Shown: one piece after another, positions 52,443 to 61,676 of the stretch
Layout of the letters: every line of letters starts with the position of its first letter
Position numbering within the stretch: the stretch's first letter is position 1
Source of the DNA: Terriglobia bacterium
GTDB lineage: Bacteria > Acidobacteriota > Terriglobia > Terriglobales > Acidobacteriaceae
Length of the DNA: 64,000 nt
Direction of reading: 5' to 3'
NCBI GenBank assembly: GCA_020073385.1
Contig: JAIQFH010000004.1
Location: forward strand, 124,001-188,000
Position numbers and translations under genes: made by a program
The notes under the pieces: model-generated
The model's input: only the letters and a program-made list of their open reading frames with translations
The model's database searches: none
Told to the model about the DNA's origin: nothing

Positions 52443-53582
52443 ATGAAGGTCCTCCATGTGAGCCCATCCTTTTATCCCTCAAGAGTGTACGGTGGAACAA
52501 TACACTCCGGATATGGCTTATGCCGCGGTTTAGCACAGCTTGGATGTGACGTGCGGGTCCTGACTACTGACACGGACGGTCTTGGCCGCACTCTCGGTGT
52601 AGCGAATGATCGGGAAGTGCAAGTCGATGGTTTGCGCGTGCGATATTGCCATAAGCGACTTCGCCATTCTGTTTCTCCAGCGTTGCTTAGAGTTTTGCCC
52701 TCGTACATTCAGTGGGCCGATGTCGTACACCTGACGGCCGTCTACTCATTTCCGACGTTTCCCACCCTGTTCCTTTGTCGCTCGTCCAATAAGCCCGTTG
52801 TGTGGTCTCCCCGGGGCGCTCTGCAACGATGGGAAGGCTCTTCTCGAGTTCTTCACAAATGGATTTGGGAATCGATATGCCAGAAGCTGGCGCCTAGGAA
52901 CAAATTGGTCTTACACGTGACTTCGCAGGCTGAGGCCGACCAAAGCCTGAAGAGATTTCCGAAACTGCGGGCGTCGGTGATCCGAAACGGCGTGGATGTT
53001 CCACGAAATCTCAATCGCAGCGCCTCAAATGGGAAATTGCGACTTCTGTATTTGGGACGTCTTCACCCTATCAAGGGCATCGAAAGCTTGCTCGAGGCTT
53101 GTCGTATCGTTGAGGGCGCATTGCCAGACTGGCATTTGTATGTTGCGGGGACGGGGTCTCCATCTTATGTCGATTTTCTGAGGTCAAAGGTCCAGGCACT
53201 CGGTCTATCCAAACGTGTGGAATTCGTCGGTGAGGTGTTCGAGAAGAATAAGGAGGCACTTTTCGCAAAATCTGATGTTGCTCTCGTACCCTCACACATC
53301 GAGAATTTTGGAATTGTGGTGGCTGAAGCCCTTGCTCATGCGGTGCCGGTGATCGCCAGTAAGGGCACTCCTTGGATTGGCCTCGAGAAAAACAGGTGCG
53401 GGCTCTGGGTAGACAACGATCCCGAAAGCTTGGCAACTGCAATTCGCAAGATTCATACACTACCTTTGCAGGAGATGGGACTGCGTGGGAGAGCGTGGAT
53501 GGAGAAAGACTTTTCTTGGGGATCGGTCTGTGGTGAGATGCTTGCCGTGTATCGCGAGTGTATCAGGAGTCAGACAAGCTGA
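52443..53582 (+). CDS. GT4-family glycosyltransferase
   Basis: 379 residues from the ATG at 52443; the longer frame to 52338 adds a region without ribosome-binding site. MKVLHVSPSFYPSRVYGGTI begins the Rossmann domain, LRLLYLGRLHPIKGIESLLE begins the second domain, and HIENFGIVVAEALAHAVPVIA contains the E-x7-E Glu. It is the intact counterpart of the pseudogene at 46645. A 463-base stretch without a gene follows. The donor is unknown. Confidence 0.9.
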   Translation: MKVLHVSPSFYPSRVYGGTIHSGYGLCRGLAQLGCDVRVLTTDTDGLGRTLGVANDREVQVDGLRVRYCHKRLRHSVSPALLRVLPSYIQWADVVHLTAVYSFPTFPTLFLCRSSNKPVVWSPRGALQRWEGSSRVLHKWIWESICQKLAPRNKLVLHVTSQAEADQSLKRFPKLRASVIRNGVDVPRNLNRSASNGKLRLLYLGRLHPIKGIESLLEACRIVEGALPDWHLYVAGTGSPSYVDFLRSKVQALGLSKRVEFVGEVFEKNKEALFAKSDVALVPSHIENFGIVVAEALAHAVPVIASKGTPWIGLEKNRCGLWVDNDPESLATAIRKIHTLPLQEMGLRGRAWMEKDFSWGSVCGEMLAVYRECIRSQTS

Positions 53583-54046
53583 GCGGGCATATTGCTTATA
53601 AACGTTCAAGCAGCCTCGCGAAAGACCGAGAAAATGGAGATCGTGGCGTTCGAGAGCAATTCACGTTCTGCGAAAATGTCTTTAAGCATCCGCGTGGTTG
53701 CCAATTCGTTTACCAGTCCGCCAGCACCTCATTCTTGGTGTGCAGAACTGAATCCGCTTCTGTTTTTCCTCGAGCTGGCGGGCGGAGCGTTGCTTGGATA
53801 GGAAGGCGGCAGCTCCGTTCTCGGCGCCCATTCTCGAAGGACTCTTCACTGACGGGTTAAGTCCATGCTATTCTCTTTCTCTCGCCCGCTTGCCGGTTGC
53901 TCGTTCTCTCGAAAGCGGCCCTGATTTCGCACGGCAGCATGTGGCCTGTCGCAGGGTTGCGATGCGAAGGTCAGCTCGGCTTAACAAGGGCTCGTGACCC
54001 TCGTTGCGTGGGCACCAGCGTAGACTCATTTTGACACACTCAAGGC
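53583..54046. other. 464-base intergenic region
   Basis: No gene that I can support. Short frames (for example 53592-53801 on the plus strand) lack domains. The start of the following GT2 gene lies 30 bases after a CACTCAAGGC stretch, a possible weak ribosome-binding region. Confidence 0.5.
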
Positions 54047-55018
54047 ATGATGACTACGTTTGAAGCTAAGCGACGAGTGTCGCAAGTCGATGCTGCACCG
54101 ACGAATAGTGTTGCCGTTAGCGTGGTTGTGCTTACGAAAAATGAGGAGCTTAATCTGGGGGAATGCTTAGGCAGTGTCGCAGGTTGGTGTCGCGAGATTT
54201 TCGTCGTGGACTCGGGAAGCGACGACGCGACCGTTGAAATTGCAAATCAACATGATGCAACCGTTGTCTTTCATGCCTTTGAGAGCCACACCAAACAGTG
54301 GAATTGGGCGTTGAGGAATCTGCCATTCCGATGTGAGTGGGCACTCTGTTTGGATGCGGACCAGCGGGTCACATCCGAACTGCGCGGCGAAATAGCCTCT
54401 TTGTTGTCAAAGGACGCTACAGTTGCTCCGAACGGGTTCTATATTAAGAGGCGGCAGATATTTCGTGGCAGGTGGATCAAGCACGGTGGGTACTATCCCA
54501 AGTATTTGTTGAAGATGTTGCGACACGAGTTTGCTTCGTGCGATGAGAATGAACGGCTAGATTCGCATTTCTATGTGAAGGGCGCGACTGGAGTGCTGAA
54601 GCACGACATCATCGAGGACAACCAAAACGAGCATGACATAACTTTCTGGATTGAGAAACACAACCGCTATGCCATCGCGCAGGCATCTGAAGAGTTGTAC
54701 CGTCGGAAGCAGCAGGTGGCATGGAGTCTCAAGCCGAGGTTCTTTGGCACTCCTGACGAGCGAACTCTCTTTTTACGTGAGATATGGTACCGCTTTCTAC
54801 CGTTGTATCTGCGGCCGTTTCTACTTTTCTTCTACCGCTATTTTCTGCGTCTTGGCTTCTTGGATGGGAAGCAGGGCCTGATTTTCCACTTTTGCCAATC
54901 TTTGTGGTTCCGTTTGCTTGTAGATGTAAAAATCGAAGAATTGGCCGAGTCAGACCGCAACGATGCGCACACCATTTCAGCTCTTTCAGCCTCAGATCAA
55001 ACGAGTAATCGTCAATGA
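54047..55018 (+). CDS. GT2-family glycosyltransferase, WaaE-like
   Basis: 323 residues with tandem ATGs at the start. VAVSVVVLTKNEELNLGECL, then REIFVVDSGSDDATVEIA, then WALCLDADQRVTSEL (DxD) define the GT-A core. LNLGECLGSV and a hydrophobic C-terminal stretch (FLPLYLRPFLLFFYRYFLRL) match the WaaE/KdtX-like subgroup that adds core sugars to lipid-linked or LPS-like acceptors, and the latter likely associates with the membrane. The acceptor is unknown. It ends 15 bases before the carbamoyltransferase start. Confidence 0.88.
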   Translation: MMTTFEAKRRVSQVDAAPTNSVAVSVVVLTKNEELNLGECLGSVAGWCREIFVVDSGSDDATVEIANQHDATVVFHAFESHTKQWNWALRNLPFRCEWALCLDADQRVTSELRGEIASLLSKDATVAPNGFYIKRRQIFRGRWIKHGGYYPKYLLKMLRHEFASCDENERLDSHFYVKGATGVLKHDIIEDNQNEHDITFWIEKHNRYAIAQASEELYRRKQQVAWSLKPRFFGTPDERTLFLREIWYRFLPLYLRPFLLFFYRYFLRLGFLDGKQGLIFHFCQSLWFRLLVDVKIEELAESDRNDAHTISALSASDQTSNRQ

Positions 55019-55033
55019 CGCAGGAGCTTCGCG

Positions 55034-56758
55034 TTGTACATTTTGGGAATTAACGCTTATCACGGCGATGCCTCTGCCGCGATCATACAGGATGGTCAGC
55101 TTATCGCGGCTGTAGAGGAAGAACGCTTCAACCGCAAGAAACATTGCGCTGGGTTCCCTGCTGCCGCAGTCCGCTATTGCCTGCGGGCTGCCAATATCTC
55201 GGTTGGCGAGCTCGACCATGTCGGCATTTCGCGGGATCCGTCCGCGCACCTACACAAGAAGATTCTATACTCCATCACGCGCGTCTCGAGCATTTCCGGT
55301 CTGATCGCCGCGCGGCTCGCGAATGCCGCCAAGGTCCATGACCTGCGCGAGGAGTTGGCTCGTGCGCTGGAGGTAGCTCCGCAATTCCGAGCCAAGATAC
55401 ACAAAGTCGAACACCACAGGGCGCACATGGCCAGCTGCTTCCTGGTTTCACCGTTCGACCGCGCTGCGATTTTGTCCATCGATGGCTTCGGCGACTTTAT
55501 CAGCACTATGTGGGGAGTCGGCGAGAACAATCAGATGGAGGTACTTGGGCAGATCGAATACCCGCACTCAGCGGGTATTGTTTACACCGCCACCAGCCAA
55601 TACCTGGGTTTCCCCAAGTACGGTGATGAAGGAAAGGTAATGGGACTCGCGCCCTATGGCCGCCCTCGTTACCTGGAACAGTTTCGGGACATTATCCGGA
55701 CGGACGCCGTCGCGGGATTCAAACTAGATGTCAACTACTTCAAACACGACTCTGAAGGCGTGGACATGACGTGGGAAGACGGTTCGCCGACGATCGGTCG
55801 AATTTTCTCGGACAAGTTCATCGATACCTTCGGACCCGCGCGACAAGCTGGCGAGCCACTTACCTCGTTACATGAGGACATCGCGGCCTCCCTCCAGGCC
55901 CGCTTGGAGGAGGTTACCTTTCACCTTCTGAACCAGCTGTATCGGCAGACGAAAGCCGATCGGCTTTGCCTTGCTGGTGGAGTCGCCTATAACTCAGTGA
56001 TGAACGGAAAGATTCTGCTCAACTCTCCATTCCGAGAGGTGTTTGTACAGCCGGCCGCCGGCGACTCCGGCACGGCCCTTGGAGTCTGTTACTACATCCA
56101 CAATGTCCTACTGAAACAGCCACGGTCGTTTGTGATGGAGCACGCCTATACCGGTCCCGAGTTCGCAAACGAGCAGATTGACGGTGTAGTGCGAAGGAGC
56201 GATTTTGAGTGGCGAGAGTTGAGCGACCGTGAGCTCACGCAGGCGGCGGCGCAAGCTGTTGCTGATGGGAAGATTGTGGGTTGGTTCCAAGGGAGGATGG
56301 AGTTTGGGCCGCGGGCGCTCGGTAATCGTAGCATCGTCGTCGACCCGCGCCGCGCTGAAATGAAGGACATCCTGAATGCTCGGATCAAAAAGCGCGAGCC
56401 CTTTCGCCCTTTTGCTCCTTCGATCCTTGAAGAGCGCGTCGGAGACTACTTCGAGCAGACGCATCCTTCCCCTGCCATGCTCATGGTCTATCAGGTTAGG
56501 CAAGATAAGCGCTCAGCCATTCCCGCGGTGACACACGTGGACGGTTCCGGACGGCTTCAGACTGTCGCTCGCAGTACCAACCCGCGTTACCACGAGCTCA
56601 TTTCCGAGTTCGAGCGGTTAACCGGCGTTCCGGTTATTCTAAACACTTCCTTCAACGAAGACGAACCGATCGTGTGCACTCCAGAGGAGGCGTTGAACTG
56701 CTTCCAAAGGACACGAATGGATGTCTTATTCTTGGGGAACTACATGCTGCAGCGGTGA
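55034..56758 (+). CDS. NodU/CmcH-family O-carbamoyltransferase
   Basis: 574 residues from a TTG at 55034, with AGGAG seven bases before it. The N-terminus YILGINAYHGDASAAIIQDG and EEERFNRKKH are diagnostic of the family. The Kae1/YrdC-like domains show HHRAHMASCFLVSPF (metal His pair), ILSIDGFGDF and LAGGVAYNSVMNGKIL. C-terminal elements MEFGPRALGNRSI and ILNTSFNEDEPIV are present. The enzyme transfers a carbamoyl group from carbamoyl phosphate to a hydroxyl, here most likely of a sugar. It is flanked by a GT2 and a GT4 gene, which supports glycan decoration. Confidence 0.95.
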   Translation: MYILGINAYHGDASAAIIQDGQLIAAVEEERFNRKKHCAGFPAAAVRYCLRAANISVGELDHVGISRDPSAHLHKKILYSITRVSSISGLIAARLANAAKVHDLREELARALEVAPQFRAKIHKVEHHRAHMASCFLVSPFDRAAILSIDGFGDFISTMWGVGENNQMEVLGQIEYPHSAGIVYTATSQYLGFPKYGDEGKVMGLAPYGRPRYLEQFRDIIRTDAVAGFKLDVNYFKHDSEGVDMTWEDGSPTIGRIFSDKFIDTFGPARQAGEPLTSLHEDIAASLQARLEEVTFHLLNQLYRQTKADRLCLAGGVAYNSVMNGKILLNSPFREVFVQPAAGDSGTALGVCYYIHNVLLKQPRSFVMEHAYTGPEFANEQIDGVVRRSDFEWRELSDRELTQAAAQAVADGKIVGWFQGRMEFGPRALGNRSIVVDPRRAEMKDILNARIKKREPFRPFAPSILEERVGDYFEQTHPSPAMLMVYQVRQDKRSAIPAVTHVDGSGRLQTVARSTNPRYHELISEFERLTGVPVILNTSFNEDEPIVCTPEEALNCFQRTRMDVLFLGNYMLQR

Positions 56759-56780
56759 CCACAGAGGAAGTGTCCTGCCA

Positions 56781-57995
56781 ATGCAGGTGCTGATTCTAAA
56801 CCAGGCTTTCTATCCCGATGTTGTCTCGACTGCTCAGCACGCGGCCGACTTGGCACGGGCTTTGACGCAGGCGGACCACGAGGTCACCGTCATCTGCAAT
56901 TCTCGAGGCTACGATGATCCGAAGCTTCGATTCCCAAACCAGGAAACTTGGAACCGGATCAGAATCATTCGCGTACGATCGAGTGGGTTCGGCAAGAGTG
57001 CGAAATGGCGCCGTGCCGCCGACATCGGATCGTTCATGGCAAGTTGTGCATATCATCTGAGGTCATTGCCTAGGTTCGATGTTGTCGTTGCGATGACCTC
57101 GCCACCCCTTATCTCTTTTGTTGCAAGTTTGGCCTTGCCGAGAAGAGCGCGCAGCTTGGTGTTCTGGTCAATGGACCTCAATCCGGATGAAGCCATTGCT
57201 GCCGGATGGCTGCAACCGAACTCTCTGCTTGCGAGTGTGCTGTCGCGCATGTTATTGCACAGCTTACACCGAGCTGATCGCATCATAGCGCTGGATCGGT
57301 TCATGAAGGAGCGCATCGAGGCTAAAGGTGTTGACGCAAACAAGATTCTGGTCGTGCCTCCCTGGTCGCTCGATGACAGCGTAAGATTCGATCGAGCCGG
57401 CAGGGAAGAATTTCGGACTACTCACAATCTCTCGCGTAAGTTCGTCGTCATGTACTCAGGGAACCATAGCCCATGCCACCCCTTAGAGACGCTCCTCCAA
57501 GCTGCTGAGCGGCTGTCTGAGAACGAGGACGTTGCTTTCTGTTTTGTGGGTGGCGGAAGCGAATTTGGCAAGGTCAAGGAGCGTGCTCGGATCCGAGGTC
57601 TGCGCAATGTGCTATGCCTTCCTTATCAGCCGATAGAGAAATTATCGGGATCGTTGTCGGCAGCAGATCTCCACGTTGTCGTGATGGGGGAACAATATGT
57701 AGGCATTGTCCATCCATGCAAAATCTACAACGTGCTCGCCGTGAAAAAACCATTCCTTTACATCGGGCCCAACGAGAGCCACGTGACGGACATCATTAGA
57801 CAATCTAGTGCCTATGTGTCGTCCCACGGTGATGTAGAGGGAGTTATAGCAAATATCCTACGCGCCGCGAGGTCCAACCTACTTGATTCCCCGCGCGGTG
57901 TTGAAGTGGAGACGCTGTTTTCGAAAAATCGGCTTGTTCCGCAAATGGTCCGCGCCATTGAACAGAGTGGGAGCGAATATGTGAACATCCATTAG
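56781..57995 (+). CDS. GT4-family glycosyltransferase, WcaI/WbuB-like
   Basis: 404 residues from the ATG at 56781 (AGAGGAAG ten bases before). MQVLILNQAFYPDVVSTAQ and HEVTVICNSRGYDDP begin the acceptor domain; VVMYSGNHSPCHPLETLLQA and VGIVHPCKIYNVLAVKKPFL are in the donor domain. The family is that of WcaI/WbuB-type enzymes that often transfer fucosamine or related sugars. Its close relative is present as a decayed pseudogene at 61064-61578. It overlaps nothing and is followed by a 116-base gap with a hairpin and then convergent fcl. Confidence 0.85.
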   Translation: MQVLILNQAFYPDVVSTAQHAADLARALTQADHEVTVICNSRGYDDPKLRFPNQETWNRIRIIRVRSSGFGKSAKWRRAADIGSFMASCAYHLRSLPRFDVVVAMTSPPLISFVASLALPRRARSLVFWSMDLNPDEAIAAGWLQPNSLLASVLSRMLLHSLHRADRIIALDRFMKERIEAKGVDANKILVVPPWSLDDSVRFDRAGREEFRTTHNLSRKFVVMYSGNHSPCHPLETLLQAAERLSENEDVAFCFVGGGSEFGKVKERARIRGLRNVLCLPYQPIEKLSGSLSAADLHVVVMGEQYVGIVHPCKIYNVLAVKKPFLYIGPNESHVTDIIRQSSAYVSSHGDVEGVIANILRAARSNLLDSPRGVEVETLFSKNRLVPQMVRAIEQSGSEYVNIH

Positions 57996-58066
57996 AGCCG
58001 TTTTTCGCACGCCCGCGTCAGCTGCAAGACATTAGTCGCTCGGCAGAGTTTCCAGGATTCATCGTA

Positions 58067-58083
58067 GCCGTCCCCAGGACGGC
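58067..58083. other. GC-rich palindromic hairpin between convergent genes
   Basis: GCCGTCC (58067-58073), three bases, GGACGGC (58077-58083) form a perfect 7-bp stem with a 3-base loop. It lies between the convergent GT4 and fcl genes. No U-run follows in either direction, so it may be a terminator that uses another mechanism, or a repeat. Confidence 0.35.
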
Positions 58084-58111
58084 AAGCCGTCCGTGCGGCA
58101 TCAGGGCGTAA

Positions 58112-59080
58112 TCAGGTTCTGTTCTTAAGAGGCGTTCGACGGTTTTGGTACCATTCGATAGTGCGGCGCAGTCCGTCCACTAGCGAAGTCTTGGCTTGAA
58201 AGCCGAACTCGCGCTCGGCGCGGGTGATATCGAGGCGACGTCGGGGTTGACCATCAGGCCGCGTTGTGTCCCAGATGAGTTCGCCTTCAAACCCTGTCAA
58301 TCTACACAGCAATGCCGCCAATTCGCGAATGGTGATCTCGTGCCCTGATCCAATGTTCACCGGCTCGGGCTTATTGTAATATTCCGCGGCCAGCAAAATA
58401 GCCTCTGCGCAATCTTCTACATACACGAATTCACGCGAAGCCGCCCCCGTTCCCCAGCACGTAACTGTGTGCTCGCCACGCGCTCTCGCCTCCAGTAACC
58501 TCCTGATGAGCCCCGGAATTACATGCGACGTTTGCGGATCGAAGTTGTCTCCGGGGCCATAGAGGTTAACGGGCAAGAGATAAATACAATTGAACCCGTA
58601 TTCCTGTCGGTACGCCTGTGCCTGGACCAGTAACATTTTCTTCGCTAATCCGTAGGGCGCGTTGGTCTCTTCTGGGTAACCATTCCACAGATCTTCTTCA
58701 CGAAACGGCACTGGAGCAAACTTCGGATAAGCGCAGATCGTTCCCAAACACACAAACTTACGAACATCCAAGCGTCTCGCACATTCGATGAGTTCAATGC
58801 CCATAAGTGCGTTGTCGTAAAAGAACTGACCGGGATGCAACCGGTTCGCTCCAATACCACCCACGACTGCCGCCAAGTGAATAACCAAATCTGGCTCTGC
58901 ATGCTTGAGGAGCTGGTCAATTTGTTTCCGTTCCCGTAGGTCGTACTCGCGTCTCCTCGGCGCGAACACTTTTTCGCAGCCAGCAGCCCTCAACTTCGCC
59001 AGAACGTGCTGCCCGAGAAACCCACCGCCTCCAGTCACCAGAACCGTCTTGTCTGGCCAAAAACCAATTTCACTATCCAA
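58112..59080 (-). CDS. fcl: GDP-L-fucose synthase
   Basis: 322 residues of the extended short-chain dehydrogenase family. The NADP-binding motif is [16 protein letters not shown] near residue 13, and the catalytic Y-x3-K is in [12 protein letters not shown] (about residues 141-150). [20 protein letters not shown] is characteristic of GDP-L-fucose synthases. The enzyme epimerises and reduces GDP-4-keto-6-deoxymannose to GDP-L-fucose. It overlaps the gmd gene by 8 bases, forming a dedicated two-gene operon. The GT11 enzyme at 34.5 kb is the likely consumer. Confidence 0.95.
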   Translation of the reverse strand: MDSEIGFWPDKTVLVTGGGGFLGQHVLAKLRAAGCEKVFAPRRREYDLRERKQIDQLLKHAEPDLVIHLAAVVGGIGANRLHPGQFFYDNALMGIELIECARRLDVRKFVCLGTICAYPKFAPVPFREEDLWNGYPEETNAPYGLAKKMLLVQAQAYRQEYGFNCIYLLPVNLYGPGDNFDPQTSHVIPGLIRRLLEARARGEHTVTCWGTGAASREFVYVEDCAEAILLAAEYYNKPEPVNIGSGHEITIRELAALLCRLTGFEGELIWDTTRPDGQPRRRLDITRAEREFGFQAKTSLVDGLRRTIEWYQNRRTPLKNRT

Positions 59081-60161
59081 GCACGGCTCCCACAGCGGCC
59101 TTCAGGTTGTCGGAGACGCTGTTATTCCACTGATGCCATGCGCCGAACTTTTCGCGCAAAATTCGTGCGCCTTCACCGCGACAGGTAAGTCCCAGAGACT
59201 CCATGTCTCCGTCCACCATGATGCGCACCAACTCGCGAAAACTGATTCTAGGCGTCCACCCTAGTTCCCGCTCCGCCTTCGTCGGGTCGGCGAGCAAAAA
59301 ATCAACTTCGGCAGGCCGCTTGTAGCGATCATCAATGAATACGTGTTTTCGCCAGTCTAGGCCGGCATATTCAAAGGCTTGAGTGACAAACTCACGGATG
59401 GCGTGCGACTCACCTGTGCCAAGGACGTAATCGTCAGGACGCTCCCTCTGCAGCATTTTCCACATACTCTCCACATATTCTGGAGCGTAACCCCAGTCGC
59501 GTTTCGCCTCCAGATTTCCTAGATACAATTTGTCCTGCTTGCCGGCCAGAATATGCGCAACCGCGCGCGTGATCTTTCGGGTGACGAATGTCGGTCCCCG
59601 ACGCGGGCTTTCGTGATTGAATAGTATTCCATTGCTGCAAAACATCCCGTACGCCTCACGGTAATTGATGGCCACCCAATACGCGTAAACCTTCGCTGCA
59701 CCATACGGGCTGCGGGGATGGAACGGCGTTTGTTCGTTCTGGGGCGGCGGCGCTGCGCCGAACATCTCAGAAGAACTGGCTTGGTAGAAGCGGGTCGTAA
59801 CGCCACTTCGGCGGATGGCGTCGAGAAGTCGAGTTGTCCCCAATGCCGTGATGTCGCCGGTGTATTCGGGATTTTCAAAGCTAACCATGACATGGCTTTG
59901 GGCGCCTAAGTGGTACACCTCGTCCGGGCGGATGCTGTAGATGAGATCGATCAATCGGCTGCTCGTAGAGAGATCGCCGTAATGCAAGAACAGACGGGCG
60001 CTGGGAGTGTGCGGGTCCACATAAATATGGTCTAAGCGGCCGGTGTTGAATGTGCTGGCACGACGAATCACTCCGTGCACTTCATAGCCTTTTGATAAAA
60101 GCAGTTCAGCAAGATAGGAACCGTCCTGTCCGGTGATTCCTGTGATCAGAGCATTTTGCAA
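59073..60161 (-). CDS. gmd: GDP-mannose 4,6-dehydratase
   Basis: 362 residues. [19 protein letters not shown] at the N-terminus, [16 protein letters not shown], and the catalytic Tyr/Lys in [12 protein letters not shown] (about residue 155) are diagnostic. [20 protein letters not shown] is the gmd-specific block. It converts GDP-mannose to the 4-keto-6-deoxy intermediate. The gene starts a two-gene minus-strand operon with fcl. Immediately upstream lie remnants rather than genes. Confidence 0.97.
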   Translation of the reverse strand: MQNALITGITGQDGSYLAELLLSKGYEVHGVIRRASTFNTGRLDHIYVDPHTPSARLFLHYGDLSTSSRLIDLIYSIRPDEVYHLGAQSHVMVSFENPEYTGDITALGTTRLLDAIRRSGVTTRFYQASSSEMFGAAPPPQNEQTPFHPRSPYGAAKVYAYWVAINYREAYGMFCSNGILFNHESPRRGPTFVTRKITRAVAHILAGKQDKLYLGNLEAKRDWGYAPEYVESMWKMLQRERPDDYVLGTGESHAIREFVTQAFEYAGLDWRKHVFIDDRYKRPAEVDFLLADPTKAERELGWTPRISFRELVRIMVDGDMESLGLTCRGEGARILREKFGAWHQWNNSVSDNLKAAVGAVLG

Positions 60162-60528
60162 AGAGCACCTCTTCTCCCCGAAGAGCTCGAATACCTCAGT
60201 AATTAGCGCAGTTTACAACGTTCGTTTCCTGCCGGTCCAGTGGCGCGCAAGTACTTGAGTATCACTACATGCCATGTCGTCGTTCTCTAGCCTGGCGCAG
60301 CCGCCCTCACACGCCTCCAGACCGCTAAGTGGTAGTCGATGCATTGTGTGATCGGGTTCCGCTCAGAGTCAACCCGGATTGACTGCGAAATTCCTTGTGA
60401 TGAACTTGGAGGTTCTTCAGGGTTCTGAAGGACTGACATCTCCATCCATTCCTTTGCAGGACTTCTCGACAAAGCTGCTTGTACAATTGGCGATTCAGTC
60501 ACGCATCGTTGCTTCGCTCGAACTTAAC
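60162..60528. other. Intergenic region upstream of gmd
   Basis: 367 bases containing the gmd promoter region. A 71-codon minus-strand frame (60287-60502) has no recognisable domain; it might be part of the remnant DNA that continues to 61.6 kb, but I cannot connect it to a family. Confidence 0.4.
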
Positions 60529-60850
60529 TCATGAATCCTTCTGATGTAATTGAGCGAGGAATGCCTGCCCCTGCGCGCCGAACAGGAACTTGAAGAACTG
60601 CCAGATCGAATGCAGCAATATTTCATGTTTTCGGTTGTCCAGATTCGTTCCCACCAGAAAGTCCGTGCAGATCATCGGCAGTAGCCGCGCGACCTGTCAG
60701 TCCCTAGCGTCAGAGCCGTCCGTCTCCGGCGCCTTCCCGATCACGGGAATCTGGCTCTTGTACACCTTGAAGTAGATGATCTCGTGCGGCTCGGTGTCCG
60801 ACCCGGCCACTTCCTTTCCACCTCGCGCGCGAATTCTTGGTCGCATGATC
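60529..60850 (-). pseudogene. Decayed second copy of the phage-module gene at 26353-27051
   Basis: Minus-strand reading gives FAREVERK, then (other frame) SDTEPHEIIYFKVYKSQIPVI, then after a stop RSRGYC, then MICTDFLVGTNLDN and WQFFKFLFGAQGQAFLAQL. These follow in order the intact protein's RREVEREL, EDTEPWEIVYFKLYKSQIPVI, RSRGYC, MICADFLAGANLDN and FFRFLPESHKQVFLENL. At least three frameshifts and one stop disrupt it, and only the C-terminal half remains. The opposite strand and distance (34 kb) exclude a local duplication. Confidence 0.85.
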
Positions 60851-61063
60851 ACCACGTCAGGCTTGATCTAGAGCGTGTGAAGCCGCAACGGACCTAACCC
60901 TCGTTTGTTAGGCCCACATCGGGGGCAGATCGGAGCCCCAACAGCAAAACTCAGTCCGCGTGCGCTTCTTAAAATGATCGCCACGCTGCTGAAGGGTATT
61001 TTCAACGAGCTCCTAGCTAGCTTAGCTAGGCGGGCGGGAACAGTTTCGGTCTATCCATAAGCT
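60851..61063. other. Remnant DNA containing CTAG repeat copy B
   Basis: 213 bases between two pseudogenes. A minus-strand CPRCG-like zinc-ribbon stretch (about 60900-60930) and a plus-strand 28-codon frame over the repeat are too short to name. No intact gene. Confidence 0.5.
61012..61030 (+). repeat. CTAG-rich repeat, copy B (inverted relative to copy A)
   Basis: CCTAGCTAGCTTAGCTAGG; positions 61013-61030 are the exact reverse complement of 42543-42560. It holds three CTAG tetramers and stop codons in more than one frame. It lies between two pseudogenes, as copy A lies beside a methyltransferase remnant. Confidence 0.75.
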
Positions 61064-61578
61064 TTCCGGCAGATTGTCGTGATGTACTCGGGAAACGAAT
61101 AGCCCATGTCGCGCTTTGGAGACATTCCCTCAGGCCGCTGAGCGACTCGCCGGTCCTGAAGACATCGTTGTTTTGCTCTATCGGGGGCGGAAACGAGTTC
61201 CGAAGTGCGCAGGAGCGTGTGCGAGACCTGCGCATGCCGAACGTGCTGTGCTTTCCTTACCAACCCCTCGAGAAATTATCAGCATCCTTGTTCGCGGTCG
61301 ACCTGCACATTGTAGTGATGGGAGACAAGTACGTTGGCATCGTGCGCCCCTGCAAAATCTACAACGTGCTAGCCGCGAACAGAGCATTCCTTTACATTGG
61401 TTCAGCGGAGAATCATTCGGGGGGCATCGTCCGCCAAGCTGGGACGGGGCATACGCTTCCGCGCAAAGTGCTAAACAATGCGGAACAACTGGTGCGCCGG
61501 CGACTACCGAACTGGCAAACGCTAGTCGAAGGAGTTGCTCATTCCGCAAATGATCTGTGCGATCGAACAGAGCAGGGA
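61064..61578 (+). pseudogene. Broken GT4 glycosyltransferase related to the intact gene at 56781
   Basis: RQIVVMYSGNE then a stop matches RKFVVMYSGNH. In other frames METFPQAAERLAGPEDIV matches LETLLQAAERLSENEDVA, and SIGGGNEFRSAQERVRDLRM, VLCFPYQPLEKLSASL and YVGIVRPCKIYNVLAANRAF match the intact protein's VGGGSEFGKVKERARIRGL, VLCLPYQPIEKLSGSL and YVGIVHPCKIYNVLAVKKPF. The very end (PQMICAIEQS) matches PQMVRAIEQS. At least one stop and three frameshifts. The N-terminal 230 codons are absent. Confidence 0.85.
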
Positions 61579-61676
61579 CAGGAGTCCCCGAGTCCGACTC
61601 AAACTCTTTCATCAGTTCAGGGTGCCGTATCATCTTGGAACCCGCTCTGCAGGCCGGCCGGAGGCCAAATAAACAA

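Noticed and set aside
53592..53801. 69-codon plus-strand frame in the gap before the GT2 gene
   Set aside because: No domain, no ribosome-binding site, and similar-size frames occur on the opposite strand.
60287..60502. 71-codon minus-strand frame upstream of gmd
   Set aside because: Might be part of the phage remnant, but it does not match any gene of the phage block, including the HNH gene.
60890..60935. Transposase-type zinc ribbon (CPRCG) on the minus strand
   Set aside because: Only a few residues are recognisable and stops follow on both sides; too little to call an insertion sequence.
61557..61676. N-terminal extension of the second beta-helix protein
   Set aside because: This segment overlaps the tail of the GT4 pseudogene; the signal peptide begins at 61677.
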